Source: Aldehydirespirator sp965220345 (GTDB lineage: Bacteria; Actinomycetota; Acidimicrobiia; Acidimicrobiales; Aldehydirespiratoraceae). From it: 64,000 bases of DNA. The notes under the pieces are model-generated. The model was given only the letters and a program-made list of their open reading frames with translations. It ran no database searches and had not been told where the DNA came from. Below, piece by piece: positions 41,720 to 50,940 of this stretch (its first letter is position 1; every line of letters begins with the position of its first letter). The translations under genes and the position numbers were made by a program. The stretch lies in contig OZ244822.1 of NCBI GenBank assembly GCA_965220345.1, positions 682,001 to 746,000 on the forward strand, in the 5' to 3' direction.

Positions 41720-42835
41720 TTAGCGTTCCTCAGCGACTTCTTCGACGACGAGTTGGCCCGCATTGAGGGCTTCGACCGCGGCATCAACGTCGGCAAGAAC
41801 CGCAAGAGCTCGTTCGGCTCGGTCTCCGCTGGCATTTTCGAGGAAGGTTTCAGGTACCGAGAACGAGATCTCACCGGTCTCGGGACCGACAAGGCGGGCT
41901 CTGCCCGTCTCGCCTCCGTTGAGTATGTGTTCAATCTCGTTCTGGACTGTAAGAGGCCATTCGATCTCAACGATGATAGCTACCTGAGCAGGACCTAGTT
42001 CCGACAGGTCCGAACTTGCCATCACCATTGCGTCGTTTTCGACAGCAGCCTCGACAACACCCAGATCACTAGCAGCCGCGCCTGTAAATATGAAATCGAT
42101 ACCGTCAGCGTAGAGGCCAGACGCGAGTTCACGGGCACCTGCGGGATCCTCAAAGCCGTTAGCGAACGTAGCTGTAGTTTCAATGTCGGCGTTTACTGAG
42201 CGGGCTCCATCGCTGAATGCGTTGTAATCGGCCCATGCGAACGGCAGTGGAGCCCCACCGATATACGCCAGTTTGTTGGAGTCGGTCAACGCTGCGGCAT
42301 AGATGCCACCGATGTAGGCACCTTTGAAGAACTGATATTCCATCACGTTCACATTCGGTTGGTCTACCGGTGAGGCGACCATACCTATGAATTTCGTGTC
42401 TGGGTAGTCCGGTGCCACTATGTCAAGCGTGGCACCCAGATCAAAGAACGTGGTGATGATGATGTCCGCGCCACTGTCAGCGAGATTACGGATTTGTGTC
42501 TCGAAAGCGGCCGGGTCAGTTGCCTCAACAAACTGCGTCTCATGGCCGTTGGCAGCAGCCGAAGCTTCTAAACCGGCGATCATGCCGTCTACCGGGCCTT
42601 GATCACCAGCTGCTTGATTGGACAACAAGACCACTCTCAATGGCGAGGCATCCGGCTCGGGTGCCATTGTCTGTTCTGGGGCCTCTGGTTCAGGGGCTTC
42701 GGCCTCCGGTTCAGAGGTGTTTGGTTGTGTGGTCTCCGGCGGAGACGTTGCCGGTTCCGTTTCGTCGTCGCCGCAGCCAGCGGCAAGCAGCGTCAGAACC
42801 GCCAAGATCGACACAATTAGTCTTGTAGTCTTCAT
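41720..42835 (-). CDS. BMP-family substrate-binding lipoprotein
   Basis: A 371-residue lipoprotein: signal peptide with lipobox LLAAGC (Cys21), a Glu/Pro-rich spacer of about 40 residues, then a Bmp/PnrA/Med-type binding domain (VVLLSNQAAGDQGPVDGMIA; VMEYQFFKGAYIGGIYAAAL; GAAASDLGVVEAA). Such proteins bind nucleosides and similar ligands for ABC importers. AGGAG before the ATG at 42835 sets the start. It is the first gene of a four-gene transporter operon; the exact ligand is not deducible. Confidence 0.9.
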   Translation of the reverse strand: MKTTRLIVSILAVLTLLAAGCGDDETEPATSPPETTQPNTSEPEAEAPEPEAPEQTMAPEPDASPLRVVLLSNQAAGDQGPVDGMIAGLEASAAANGHETQFVEATDPAAFETQIRNLADSGADIIITTFFDLGATLDIVAPDYPDTKFIGMVASPVDQPNVNVMEYQFFKGAYIGGIYAAALTDSNKLAYIGGAPLPFAWADYNAFSDGARSVNADIETTATFANGFEDPAGARELASGLYADGIDFIFTGAAASDLGVVEAAVENDAMVMASSDLSELGPAQVAIIVEIEWPLTVQNEIEHILNGGETGRARLVGPETGEISFSVPETFLENASGDRAERALAVLADVDAAVEALNAGQLVVEEVAEER

Positions 42836-42956
42836 GTCACTCCTATCGTTGACCAAGGCACCCATATGAGCACCTTGTGCAATCGATACCATAACAACAG
42901 ATCAGCCTCTGGTCAAGCGGACCGTGCGAGTGCGCTGTCTTGGCTAGCATGATGTC

Positions 42957-43193
42957 ATGGCACGTCTGCGAATGTTTGCATCAGCACGGGAAGCAGCCGG
43001 AACGAGCCGCGACGAGGTTTCCGGCACAACAGTGCGCGAGGTCTTAGAAGAAGCTTGCAGCCGCTACGGCCATGACTTTGCGCAAATGCTCGAAACCTGT
43101 CAGGTGTGGTGCAACGGTGAACCGGTCGCACCCAACACGGCGGTAAGTGACGACGACGAGATTGCCGTGCTGCCACCGGTTTCAGGCGGCTAG
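42957..43193 (+). CDS. moaD: MoaD/ThiS-family sulfur carrier
   Basis: A 78-residue beta-grasp protein ending in the required Gly-Gly (PPVSGG), with LEEACSRYG and VWCNGEPV, matching the small subunit of molybdopterin synthase. The C-terminal glycine is thiocarboxylated to donate sulfur. TAGCAT (42945-42950) ends six bases before the ATG, consistent with a leaderless start. No other molybdenum-cofactor gene is adjacent, so another sulfur-carrier role cannot be excluded. Confidence 0.82.
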   Translation: MARLRMFASAREAAGTSRDEVSGTTVREVLEEACSRYGHDFAQMLETCQVWCNGEPVAPNTAVSDDDEIAVLPPVSGG

Positions 43194-43285
43194 CTGCCAC
43201 AACAGTCTGGCTCGCGATGGTCTCGTAGGTTGACAAAGCGCAGCCGAAAGAAAGCAGCAAACTCAGCTCGGTAGCTGCAAGACAT

Positions 43286-44593
43286 ATGATGCCGCGGCTC
43301 AGCGAGCATTCAATCAGTTATCCTGCCGGACTTGTGACCCGCGTGGCTGTCTTGTCGCTGCACACCTCGCCGCTGATGCTCCCCGGCAACGGCGACGCAG
43401 GCGGAATGAACGTCTACGTGCGCGAATTGTGCTCGGCGCTCGCCCAGACCGGAGTCGAAACCACTGTGTTTGTGCGCCGACACAACGCCACTTTCAATCT
43501 CGCCGACACCGTTGTGGAAGTGGAGCCGGGATTCAAGGTCGTTCACATAGACGCAGGTGCGCCCGATCTACCCAAAGAGGCACTTCCGGCGGTGGTAGGC
43601 GACTTCGCAGCCGGGGTCAAAGACTGGATCAAGCTGCACCCGGTGGACGTGCTGCACGCCAACTACTGGCTGTCGGGAGTAGCCGGGCACCGCCTGAAGC
43701 ATGACCTCGACCTGCCGCTAGTGTCGACGTTTCACACGCTGGCACGGGTCAAAGCCGAGATCGGTGAAGCGGAACCTCAACGACGTGTCGATGCCGAAGC
43801 GGAAGTAGTCGCCTGCTCCGACGTGATCACCGCCAACTCCGTAACCGAACTGCAGCAGCTAGCCGACCTTTACGGCGCAGATCCCACACGCATAGATGTC
43901 GTGGCTCCAGGTGTCGACGGCGCTGTGTTCTCGCCTGGATCACGTCAAGGCGCGCAAGACGCACTGGGTATCAAGGGAGGACCCGTGCTGTTGTTCGTGG
44001 GTCGCATACAACCACTCAAAGGTCTTGACATCGCGGCCGATGTCTTGGCTGGGCTTGCTGACCATCGCAACAGCAGCGGCAAACCCAACAGCGCTCGCTA
44101 CAAAGATGCTCAGCTTCTGGTGGTAGGCGGCGCTTCTGGGCAACAAGGCCAGCAAGAACTCCAGCGCTTCGATGAGTCGGTTCGCCGCCAAGGACTGCAG
44201 GACAGTGTCAAGATGGTGCCGCCACAGCCTCACCATCTGCTGTCGACTTATTATCGGGCCGCTGACGTGTGTCTGGTTCCGAGCCGCTCAGAGTCGTTCG
44301 GCCTGGTTGCTCTGGAGGCCGCCGCCTGCGGCGTGCCGGTGGTCGCCTCAGATGTGGGGGGGCTAACTACTTTGGTGGATCACGGTCGCAGCGGATTTCG
44401 CGTCGCCGGACATGACTCCTCTGCATACATCAAGGCGGTGAGCGCCATCCTTGACGACCCTCGACTTGCAAGGTCAATGGCTCGTAGAGGTGCCGAGACA
44501 GCGGCTCGCTACTCGTGGTCGGCTACAGCGCTGCGTCTGCGCAGGATCTTCGCGGGGTTGTCGTCGCGTGTGCCTCTGGACTGCACAGTCTGA
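43286..44593 (+). CDS. mshA: D-inositol-3-phosphate glycosyltransferase (mycothiol)
   Basis: A 435-residue GT4-family glycosyltransferase catalysing the first step of mycothiol synthesis. The N-terminal VAVLSLHTSPLMLPGNGDAG and MNVYVRELC, HANYWLSG, FVGRIQPLKG and the C-terminal SRSESFGLVALEAAACGVPV match MshA closely. It is the strongest single marker of an actinobacterial host in the window. It is followed 33 bp later by the YbjN-type gene, the same order as in mycobacteria. Confidence 0.92.
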   Translation: MMPRLSEHSISYPAGLVTRVAVLSLHTSPLMLPGNGDAGGMNVYVRELCSALAQTGVETTVFVRRHNATFNLADTVVEVEPGFKVVHIDAGAPDLPKEALPAVVGDFAAGVKDWIKLHPVDVLHANYWLSGVAGHRLKHDLDLPLVSTFHTLARVKAEIGEAEPQRRVDAEAEVVACSDVITANSVTELQQLADLYGADPTRIDVVAPGVDGAVFSPGSRQGAQDALGIKGGPVLLFVGRIQPLKGLDIAADVLAGLADHRNSSGKPNSARYKDAQLLVVGGASGQQGQQELQRFDESVRRQGLQDSVKMVPPQPHHLLSTYYRAADVCLVPSRSESFGLVALEAAACGVPVVASDVGGLTTLVDHGRSGFRVAGHDSSAYIKAVSAILDDPRLARSMARRGAETAARYSWSATALRLRRIFAGLSSRVPLDCTV

Positions 44594-44626
44594 ACTGTCT
44601 GAAACCCAGAACCGTCGAGCTGAACC

Positions 44627-45229
44627 GTGGACACCGACACCGTAGGCACAGTCACGAAACCGCCAGGCTCACCTGCTGAAGTTTCTGAGTCTCATGAATC
44701 TGCTGAGTCTGCTGGGGCTGATCCCATGACTGGTGCCGCCAAGGTATCCGCAGCGGAACTAGATGTTTGGGAGCAGCAGATCAACGCTTGGCTATTGGCC
44801 GCAGCACACGAAAATCCCAGCATTGCCGCAGTTGAACGCGGTCGCAAAGGCGAACGGCGCTGGTATCTGCGTGTCAACGGTGAAGAGAAACAGGCGTGGA
44901 CTATCTGGTTCACACTCGGACAGCGCACCCTGCGCTATGAAACTCAACTGCTGCCGCCACCAAAAGAGAACGCGGGTCGCTTCTATGAACATTTGCTGCG
45001 CCGTAATCGACAGCTCACCGGCATCAAGCTAGAGATCGGCCCCGAAGACGCAATCTTTTTGTCGGGTTCCACACCGGTCGTGCAGCTAACAGTCGCAAAA
45101 CTAGACGGAATCCTTGGCGAAATGTATGCAGCTACTGAGCTGATCTTCGCTCCAGCAATGCGCATCGGTTACGCATCTGTCTGGCCGCTTCCAATGCCAG
45201 AAACGTCAAAGCTCGACTCAGGAAGCTAG
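44627..45229 (+). CDS. YbjN-domain protein
   Basis: A 200-residue protein with an acidic, Ser/Glu-rich N-terminus and a YbjN-like domain similar to type III secretion chaperones: GRKGERRWYLRVNGEEKQ, then FTLGQRTLRYETQLLPPPKE. The actinobacterial protein downstream of mshA has this form; its function is unknown. It starts at GTG. The 3' end overlaps the convergent gene by 12 bp. Confidence 0.8.
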   Translation: MDTDTVGTVTKPPGSPAEVSESHESAESAGADPMTGAAKVSAAELDVWEQQINAWLLAAAHENPSIAAVERGRKGERRWYLRVNGEEKQAWTIWFTLGQRTLRYETQLLPPPKENAGRFYEHLLRRNRQLTGIKLEIGPEDAIFLSGSTPVVQLTVAKLDGILGEMYAATELIFAPAMRIGYASVWPLPMPETSKLDSGS

Positions 45230-46273
45230 GGGACGACCGAAAGGCAGCTTCTCCTGCCATGAGGACAAGAATGCTTCAGCTGCATAACAGGCACCCAGAA
45301 AGGCACCGTCGTCACTGCTGCTGAGCGCTTCGTTCATCAGCACTGAAACAGTTTCCGCAATCTCGCCGCGCACCGCATCATCAGCAGCATCAGGGCTGCT
45401 CCAAGCAGCGATCGTTGATCCCGCTAAAGCCACAAAATCAGGCACCGCAACAATGTTCTGCCTACGGCACACTGCTAGAGCTTTGGCGGTGTAAGCCAGA
45501 CGACCCGAAGGCACTAGCGCCAGACATTTCAGTCGCTCAGCCACTCCATGGTTAACGACCCCCATCTTCGACCCGGCAAATACCACATCGGCCGCGATGC
45601 TCCACAAAGCACTGGGCTCATCCAGTTCATTGTTACCCGTCAGTTCACTAGCTAACGCCTCAAACACATTGTCGCCAGCGGCAGTCCAGGCCTCGGCCAA
45701 TGCCGCCGGATTAAAACCCTCTGAAGCTGCCAGCGAACCCTTAGAAGTGCTCAAGCCCACGACACGACCGCCACGCTGAACAATCGCTTCCACCATCGTT
45801 AGCCCACCAGCCAGACCACTAGCCGCGAACCCTTCCAAAACCACAGATCGCCCTTCAAGACCGACCGCAGTATCAGCAGCCACCACCGCCGACAAGCCGT
45901 CGCACTCCGCCGAAAAAGCTCCCAGACGCGCCGCCGTGCGCGGGTCTGCGTCACGCAGCGACGCTAGGTCGTCGTCGCTGACACCTTTGGCAGCATCAGG
46001 CAGATAAGTGCCATCAGCTACCAGCGTCACCGCTTCGGCCACGAAGCCAGCCAGTGCCTCAGTCCGTTGTGCAGCTTCAGCGCTGATACCTGCCGAGGCT
46101 CCACTGCGGCGCATTTGTAGCGCCGCGTAAGTGTAGGTCTGTGAGCGTGCCAGATCTTTGGCACCGCCCTGAAGCACTTTGCGAGCCCAACGCACCGGCC
46201 CTGATGCCGCTTCGGCACCGTCAAGATCCAACGCCACGAAAGCGTCAACGTCAGCGAACTTGTGCAGCCTCAA
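45218..46273 (-). CDS. Glu/Leu/Phe/Val dehydrogenase-like protein
   Basis: A 351-residue protein resembling an actinobacterial branch of the amino-acid dehydrogenase superfamily. The segment VRWARKVLQGGAKDLARSQT and MRRSGASAGIS, the central Rossmann-like GRSVVLEGFAASGLAGGLTM, cut here as VVLEGFAASG, and VVGLSTSKGSL support this, followed by FAGSKMGVVNHGVAERL. The catalytic lysine of true glutamate dehydrogenases is not obvious, so enzyme activity is uncertain. Confidence 0.55.
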   Translation of the reverse strand: MRLHKFADVDAFVALDLDGAEAASGPVRWARKVLQGGAKDLARSQTYTYAALQMRRSGASAGISAEAAQRTEALAGFVAEAVTLVADGTYLPDAAKGVSDDDLASLRDADPRTAARLGAFSAECDGLSAVVAADTAVGLEGRSVVLEGFAASGLAGGLTMVEAIVQRGGRVVGLSTSKGSLAASEGFNPAALAEAWTAAGDNVFEALASELTGNNELDEPSALWSIAADVVFAGSKMGVVNHGVAERLKCLALVPSGRLAYTAKALAVCRRQNIVAVPDFVALAGSTIAAWSSPDAADDAVRGEIAETVSVLMNEALSSSDDGAFLGACYAAEAFLSSWQEKLPFGRPLAS

Positions 46274-46421
46274 ATCTGCGCCCTCCTGCCTGCTGAACCT
46301 CCTGAACTTCCTGAAAACAAGCCGAACCGCTTCACTAGTTCACATGCCTCACACAAACTCTCGCGCAGCACAACTTCACATGCTTGTTCATGTGCTTCAA
46401 GAACTCGGAGATCTCGATGGC

Positions 46422-47852
46422 TCATGCGTACCTGTCAGCCAGCGGCCCTGTAATGCGCAACGGCAGTTTGCGAGGCCCGCGGATTTGTCCTGTTGACCAT
46501 GTCACCGAGTCGGGATCAGCTAGTTCAAAGTGAGGAACTCGTGCCATCCATTCCTCAAGCGCCACGGTCAACTCCAAGCGGGCCAGGTTCGAGCCCAGAC
46601 AGCGATGAATGCCCAGACCGAAAGCAACATGACGGTTGCGTCGCCGGTCAATGATGAACTTGCTGGCATCTTCGAAAGCTTCTGGGTCGCGGTTGGCGGC
46701 AGGGAAAGGCAACAGCACCCAGTCGTTAGCTCGCATTGATTGTCCAGCGAACTCAGAGTCTTTGGCTACTAACCGGGCCATCGTCACCGGCGCATAGAAA
46801 CGCAAGAACTCCTCTACTGCGAAAGGTCTTACCTCTGGGTCGTTGATCCAACGATGACAGTGTTCGGGGTGCTGAGCCAAATGCCACAGCGAAGCACCGA
46901 TAGCTGACCAAGTGGTGTCCACACCGGCGACTATTAAAAGCGCACAAGTGCCCTGCACATGCTCATGCTCAAGTGGTTGCCCTTCGATGGTGGCGTGAGT
47001 CATGTGACTAATCAAATCATCGCATGGTTGCTGCGCTCGCTGCTCAATCAGCTTGTCAAGATAATGATCAATCGAGTCTTCGTAGTCGACTGCCACTCCA
47101 ATGCTCGGCTCTTCCATGATTTGATGAATAAACACCCGGAACTGTTCGCCGTCTGAGCGGGGTACGCCCAGCATGTCGGCAATGACTCGCACTGGAATGT
47201 GTTGTGTGTAACCCAAAGCTGCATCCACAATGTCGCTGCGACCTGCCTCCACGTCGGCGAGCAGTTCATCCAACAGTTCACGACAGGTCTGCCGAGTGGA
47301 ATCGCGTTTGGCTTCAATTGGCTTGGGCGCAAAAGCTGGCAGCAGGAACTCGCGAGCTATGCGATGAAACGGCGGGTCACTAGTGATCGGAGGAGCGAAA
47401 CCCACCGGTGCAGGTATTTCAGGTCGGCCGTCGTTCACTACCACACCTTGCGAGCTGAAAATGTCTGTGTCTTTGGCGATAGCGCAAACGTCGGCGTGGC
47501 GAACCGGCAACCAAGTGCCGCCGTAGCGGTTGCTGTGCGCTACTGGACACTCTTGACGTAGCTGATCCCAGATTTCGGGGGCGTGTGCGGCGTAATGAGG
47601 ATCGACATGGTCGAAGTCACTGATCCAGTCGCTCACCGGCTCGCGAGTCGCTGTGTGGTGATGCCCGTAACCGCCTTGACTGCTGGTCGTGTTGCTATTC
47701 ACAGCAGTGTCTGAGACTTCGGCATCTTCTGGAGCTTGCGTCGTGTTAACAGAAGTATCGGCATGAGCAGCAGTAGCGGAATTAACGGAAGTATCAGAAG
47801 TATTTTCACTACCTGTCTGAGCGGCATCAAGGATTTCGCTCGGTGCAGTCAT
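46422..47852 (-). CDS. Cytochrome P450
   Basis: A 476-residue soluble P450. The I-helix reads VAGVDTTWSAIG, the K-helix ExxR is EEFLRF, and the haem loop FGLGIHRCLG contains the iron-binding Cys (about residue 416). It hydroxylates or otherwise oxidises a small molecule with electrons from a ferredoxin, for which the 3Fe-4S protein at 1761 is a candidate. The first about 70 residues are a low-complexity Thr/Ser/Asn/Ala stretch with repeated DTSVN/DTAVN, unusual for a bacterial P450. The ATG at 47852 is chosen after a GGAGG about 13 bases upstream. Confidence 0.92.
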   Translation of the reverse strand: MTAPSEILDAAQTGSENTSDTSVNSATAAHADTSVNTTQAPEDAEVSDTAVNSNTTSSQGGYGHHHTATREPVSDWISDFDHVDPHYAAHAPEIWDQLRQECPVAHSNRYGGTWLPVRHADVCAIAKDTDIFSSQGVVVNDGRPEIPAPVGFAPPITSDPPFHRIAREFLLPAFAPKPIEAKRDSTRQTCRELLDELLADVEAGRSDIVDAALGYTQHIPVRVIADMLGVPRSDGEQFRVFIHQIMEEPSIGVAVDYEDSIDHYLDKLIEQRAQQPCDDLISHMTHATIEGQPLEHEHVQGTCALLIVAGVDTTWSAIGASLWHLAQHPEHCHRWINDPEVRPFAVEEFLRFYAPVTMARLVAKDSEFAGQSMRANDWVLLPFPAANRDPEAFEDASKFIIDRRRNRHVAFGLGIHRCLGSNLARLELTVALEEWMARVPHFELADPDSVTWSTGQIRGPRKLPLRITGPLADRYA

Positions 47853-47954
47853 AGTGCTGATGCCACCTCCTAGAGCCGTGGTGTGTTGCTGACCTCTTGA
47901 CGCTAGCGCAGCCCATGGCCGACACACTAAACGCCCGTCCCTAGCCTGAGCGAC

Positions 47955-49541
47955 TCAGCCTTCGCCGATCAGACGGTCCAGCTTTAGTTCGGGATTGTCG
48001 GACTGGAGTCGTGCCAGCCAGTAAGGGCTTTCAAACAAAGCCAGCAGTTCGCCATCATCGCGTGCCGCTACCGTAACGCCGCTCATGGCGCTCAACGCTG
48101 CGGCCGAAGCTTCATCGGTGCGCCGTGCTGTAGTCCACGGGGCTGGAGTCAACTCGACAGGCGCACCGAACTCATGGCGAAGCCGATGCTCAGCCACATC
48201 AAACTGCAATGGACCCACAGCAGCCAAGATCGGTGAACTCTCCCCGCCTTCAGGTCTACGCAACACTTGCACTACTCCCTCAGCATCAAGTTGACGAACT
48301 CCTGAACGAAACTGCTTGGCTTTGGAAGTGTCGCGGCAACGCGCCAAACAGAAACTGCTGGGTGCGAACGCTGGAACTGCTGTCCAGTTGACCGGCTCAC
48401 CAACGACATGCAGTGCGTCACCTACCCGAAGGTCGGCAGCACCAGTCAGACCGATCACATCACCAGGCCAGGCATCCTCAGCAGTGCTGCGGTCACGTCC
48501 GACCACGGTGTGAGCATATTTCGTGGCGAGAGTCTTCTGTGTGCGTGCACAGATGATGGTCATGCCCCGCTCGAAACGGCCTGAGCACACCCTCAAAAAA
48601 GCGATTCGGTCACGATGAGCCGGATCAGTGTTGGACTGCACTTTGAATACCACCGCACTGAAACCCGAATCAATCGCCCGAGGGTTGTCTTCAGCGTCAA
48701 GACGGGCTGCTGGTGCGGGTGCCATGTCAACGATCGCGTCAAGCAGCAGTTGCACTCCAAAGTTGGTTAGAGCCGAACCGAAAAACACTGGCGACAGCTC
48801 GCCAGCTTCGAAACGTTTGATATCAAGTTCGGCAGCGGCTTCGTCTAGAAGCTCAACCGCCTCGCAGGCTTCGCGCCAAGCGGCACCTTCGCTAGCGGCC
48901 GCCTGCTCAGCGGGCACTACTTCAGTGTCCGCGATGGTGGCACCGCCCGAAGTGCGCTCGAAACGCACAAAGTCGCCGCTGCTTCGGTCGATCACGCCAC
49001 TGAACTTTGCGGCATCACCCACAGGCCAGCAGATCGGCACAGGGTCAAGCACAAGCTGATCTTCGATCTCGTCAAGCAACTCAAGTGGATCACGAGCCGG
49101 GCGATCCCACTTGTTGATGAAAGTCACGATCGGGATCTCACGATTGCGGCACACCTCAAACAGTTTGCGGGTTTGAGCTTCGATGCCCTTAGCACCGTCA
49201 AGCACCATCACCGCTGCATCCACTGCCGACAGCACTCGATAAGTGTCCTCAGAGAAATCCCCGTGTCCGGGAGTGTCAAGCAGGTTAAGCACCCGGTCGC
49301 GATAGCTGAACTGCATTACCGCTGAGGTCACCGAAATACCGCGACGGCGTTCGAGTTCCATCCAGTCCGAAGCGGTCGCACGGCGGTCGCCTTTGGCTTT
49401 CACTGCTCCTGCTCCAGCGGTGAGAGCCCCACCGTAGAGCAGAAACTTCTCGGTGAGAGTGGTCTTGCCAGCATCAGGATGCGAGATAATGGCGAAAGTG
49501 CGTCGCCGGGCTGCTTGCTGGACTATCTCGCCGGAGGTCAC
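47955..49541 (-). CDS. prfC: Peptide chain release factor 3
   Basis: A 528-residue translational GTPase that recycles RF1/RF2. G1 is SHPDAGKTTLTEK, switch I contains RRGISVTS, G3 is DTPGHGDF and G4 NKWD. The stretch RDTSKAKQFRSGVRQLDAEG, cut here as KQFRSGVRQLDAEG, is diagnostic of RF3. It lies 5 bp behind the polyprenyl synthase in the same direction, so the block 47955-52327 may be one operon. Confidence 0.93.
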   Translation of the reverse strand: MTSGEIVQQAARRRTFAIISHPDAGKTTLTEKFLLYGGALTAGAGAVKAKGDRRATASDWMELERRRGISVTSAVMQFSYRDRVLNLLDTPGHGDFSEDTYRVLSAVDAAVMVLDGAKGIEAQTRKLFEVCRNREIPIVTFINKWDRPARDPLELLDEIEDQLVLDPVPICWPVGDAAKFSGVIDRSSGDFVRFERTSGGATIADTEVVPAEQAAASEGAAWREACEAVELLDEAAAELDIKRFEAGELSPVFFGSALTNFGVQLLLDAIVDMAPAPAARLDAEDNPRAIDSGFSAVVFKVQSNTDPAHRDRIAFLRVCSGRFERGMTIICARTQKTLATKYAHTVVGRDRSTAEDAWPGDVIGLTGAADLRVGDALHVVGEPVNWTAVPAFAPSSFCLARCRDTSKAKQFRSGVRQLDAEGVVQVLRRPEGGESSPILAAVGPLQFDVAEHRLRHEFGAPVELTPAPWTTARRTDEASAAALSAMSGVTVAARDDGELLALFESPYWLARLQSDNPELKLDRLIGEG

Positions 49542-49546
49542 TGCGC

Positions 49547-50683
49547 TCAGGCTTGACGCTTGGCAATGAACTGTGCTGTGGCAGCCAGAGTCTCCTTGAC
49601 GGCGGGCACCTCGGGCAGAGCCTCCAAAGCATCCAACGCTTGCTGCAACAACTTCGAGATCTCGTCGTTTACCTGATCCGCGGCACCGGTATCAACCAGC
49701 ACCTGCTGAACTTGAGCAACCGCTTCATCATCCAGTTCTGAGCCGACCGCATCCAACAACTGAAGCTGCGCGGCGTTTGCCGCATCCCGCGCCACAGCCA
49801 GCAGCAGAGTCGGTTTACCTTCGCGCAAGTCATCTCCCACCGGCTTGCCAGTCGCGGCGGGGTCCCCGAAAGCACCGAGCATGTCGTCTTGTAGCTGGAA
49901 AGCCAGGCCTACCGGCAAGCCGTGACGCTGCAAGGGCTCCGCAAGTTCGGGGGCACCTGCCAGAGCAGCACCCAGCTGAAGAGGTCGCACAATCGTGTAG
50001 CGAGCCGTTTTGTGCTCAATGATCCTGCGAGCGCCGTCTGCGGTCGGACGACCCTGCGCCGAGCCGACCATGTCCAAGTATTGCCCCATGTTCAATTCGG
50101 TGCGGAGTTCGTTCCACACCGCCCGTGTGGCTGTAGTCACTTCGCCTAAGGTTCGATCAGCGAGCACTATGGCCATATCACCCACCAGCACAGCCGCTGC
50201 TTCCCCGAAGCGCCGATTTTCGCCATGCCAGCCTCGCTGATGATGCCGCTGCGTGAACTTGCGCCACACGGTTGGCTCCCCTCGCCTCGTGGTTGAGCCA
50301 TCCATCACGTCGTCGTGCGCCAAAGCGAAAGCATGCAAGATCTCTAAGGCACAACCGGCATCAAGAGCGCCATCACCACCAGCGTTATTGCGGTCGCCGT
50401 CACTGCTGCCCCTGCCGTCAGTGCTGCCGTTGTCGCCCCTACCACTAGTGCGGCTATGGGCTCTGCCGAGGCACCAGCCCCAATGGCAGTATGCGGGGCG
50501 GATGCGCTTGCCGCCGCTTAAGATCATGTCAGCTAGGTCGCCTAGCGGTTCGTCAAGGCTCGGATCCAAAGCAGACCATTGCTGGCGCTCTGCTGACAGG
50601 ATCACCTTGAGACGGGCTTCGCAGCGTGCCGCGATTTCAGTTAGTTCATCGGGAGGCAGGGCTATCCCAGAGTCTGTGGTCAC
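49547..50683 (-). CDS. Polyprenyl diphosphate synthase (trans-isoprenyl type)
   Basis: A 378-residue isoprenyl diphosphate synthase. The first aspartate motif is DDVMD (124-128) and the second DDMLGAFGD, with LSGGKRIRP for pyrophosphate binding. It condenses isopentenyl diphosphate with an allylic diphosphate; chain length cannot be fixed. Residues about 72-105 are an inserted Gly/Asp/Ser/Asn-rich stretch (SGRGDNGSTDGRGSSDGD) absent from typical members. Its GTG/ATG start overlaps the stop of xseB, a common order in actinobacteria. Confidence 0.88.
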   Translation of the reverse strand: MTTDSGIALPPDELTEIAARCEARLKVILSAERQQWSALDPSLDEPLGDLADMILSGGKRIRPAYCHWGWCLGRAHSRTSGRGDNGSTDGRGSSDGDRNNAGGDGALDAGCALEILHAFALAHDDVMDGSTTRRGEPTVWRKFTQRHHQRGWHGENRRFGEAAAVLVGDMAIVLADRTLGEVTTATRAVWNELRTELNMGQYLDMVGSAQGRPTADGARRIIEHKTARYTIVRPLQLGAALAGAPELAEPLQRHGLPVGLAFQLQDDMLGAFGDPAATGKPVGDDLREGKPTLLLAVARDAANAAQLQLLDAVGSELDDEAVAQVQQVLVDTGAADQVNDEISKLLQQALDALEALPEVPAVKETLAATAQFIAKRQA

Positions 50684-50940
50684 TGCGTGTCCTTGTCCAG
50701 CGCTGCCACGACCCGCTCTACCTGAATGCCAGCGCGAGTGATCCGCCGTCGGCAGATTTCGATGAGGTTGGCGGCCCGTTCGACTCGGCCAGCCAACAGA
50801 TCAACGTCGGGGTTTTCGCCTTCGAGTTCTTCCAGTATTTCTTCGAGTTCAGCCATCGCTTCGGCGTAGCCAGGCTCATCAGCGACAGCGTTCTTGGCAT
50901 CTTTGTCAAGGTTGGCAGTGCCAGATTCAGAGCTGTTCAT
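50680..50940 (-). CDS. xseB: Exodeoxyribonuclease VII small subunit
   Basis: An 86-residue helical protein with the XseB pattern YAEAMAELEEILEELEGEN, then VDLLAGRVERAANLIEICR. The ATG at 50940 overlaps the xseA reading frame by 14 bp, suggesting coupled translation. It joins XseA to form the single-strand-specific exonuclease VII. Confidence 0.9.
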   Translation of the reverse strand: MNSSESGTANLDKDAKNAVADEPGYAEAMAELEEILEELEGENPDVDLLAGRVERAANLIEICRRRITRAGIQVERVVAALDKDTQ

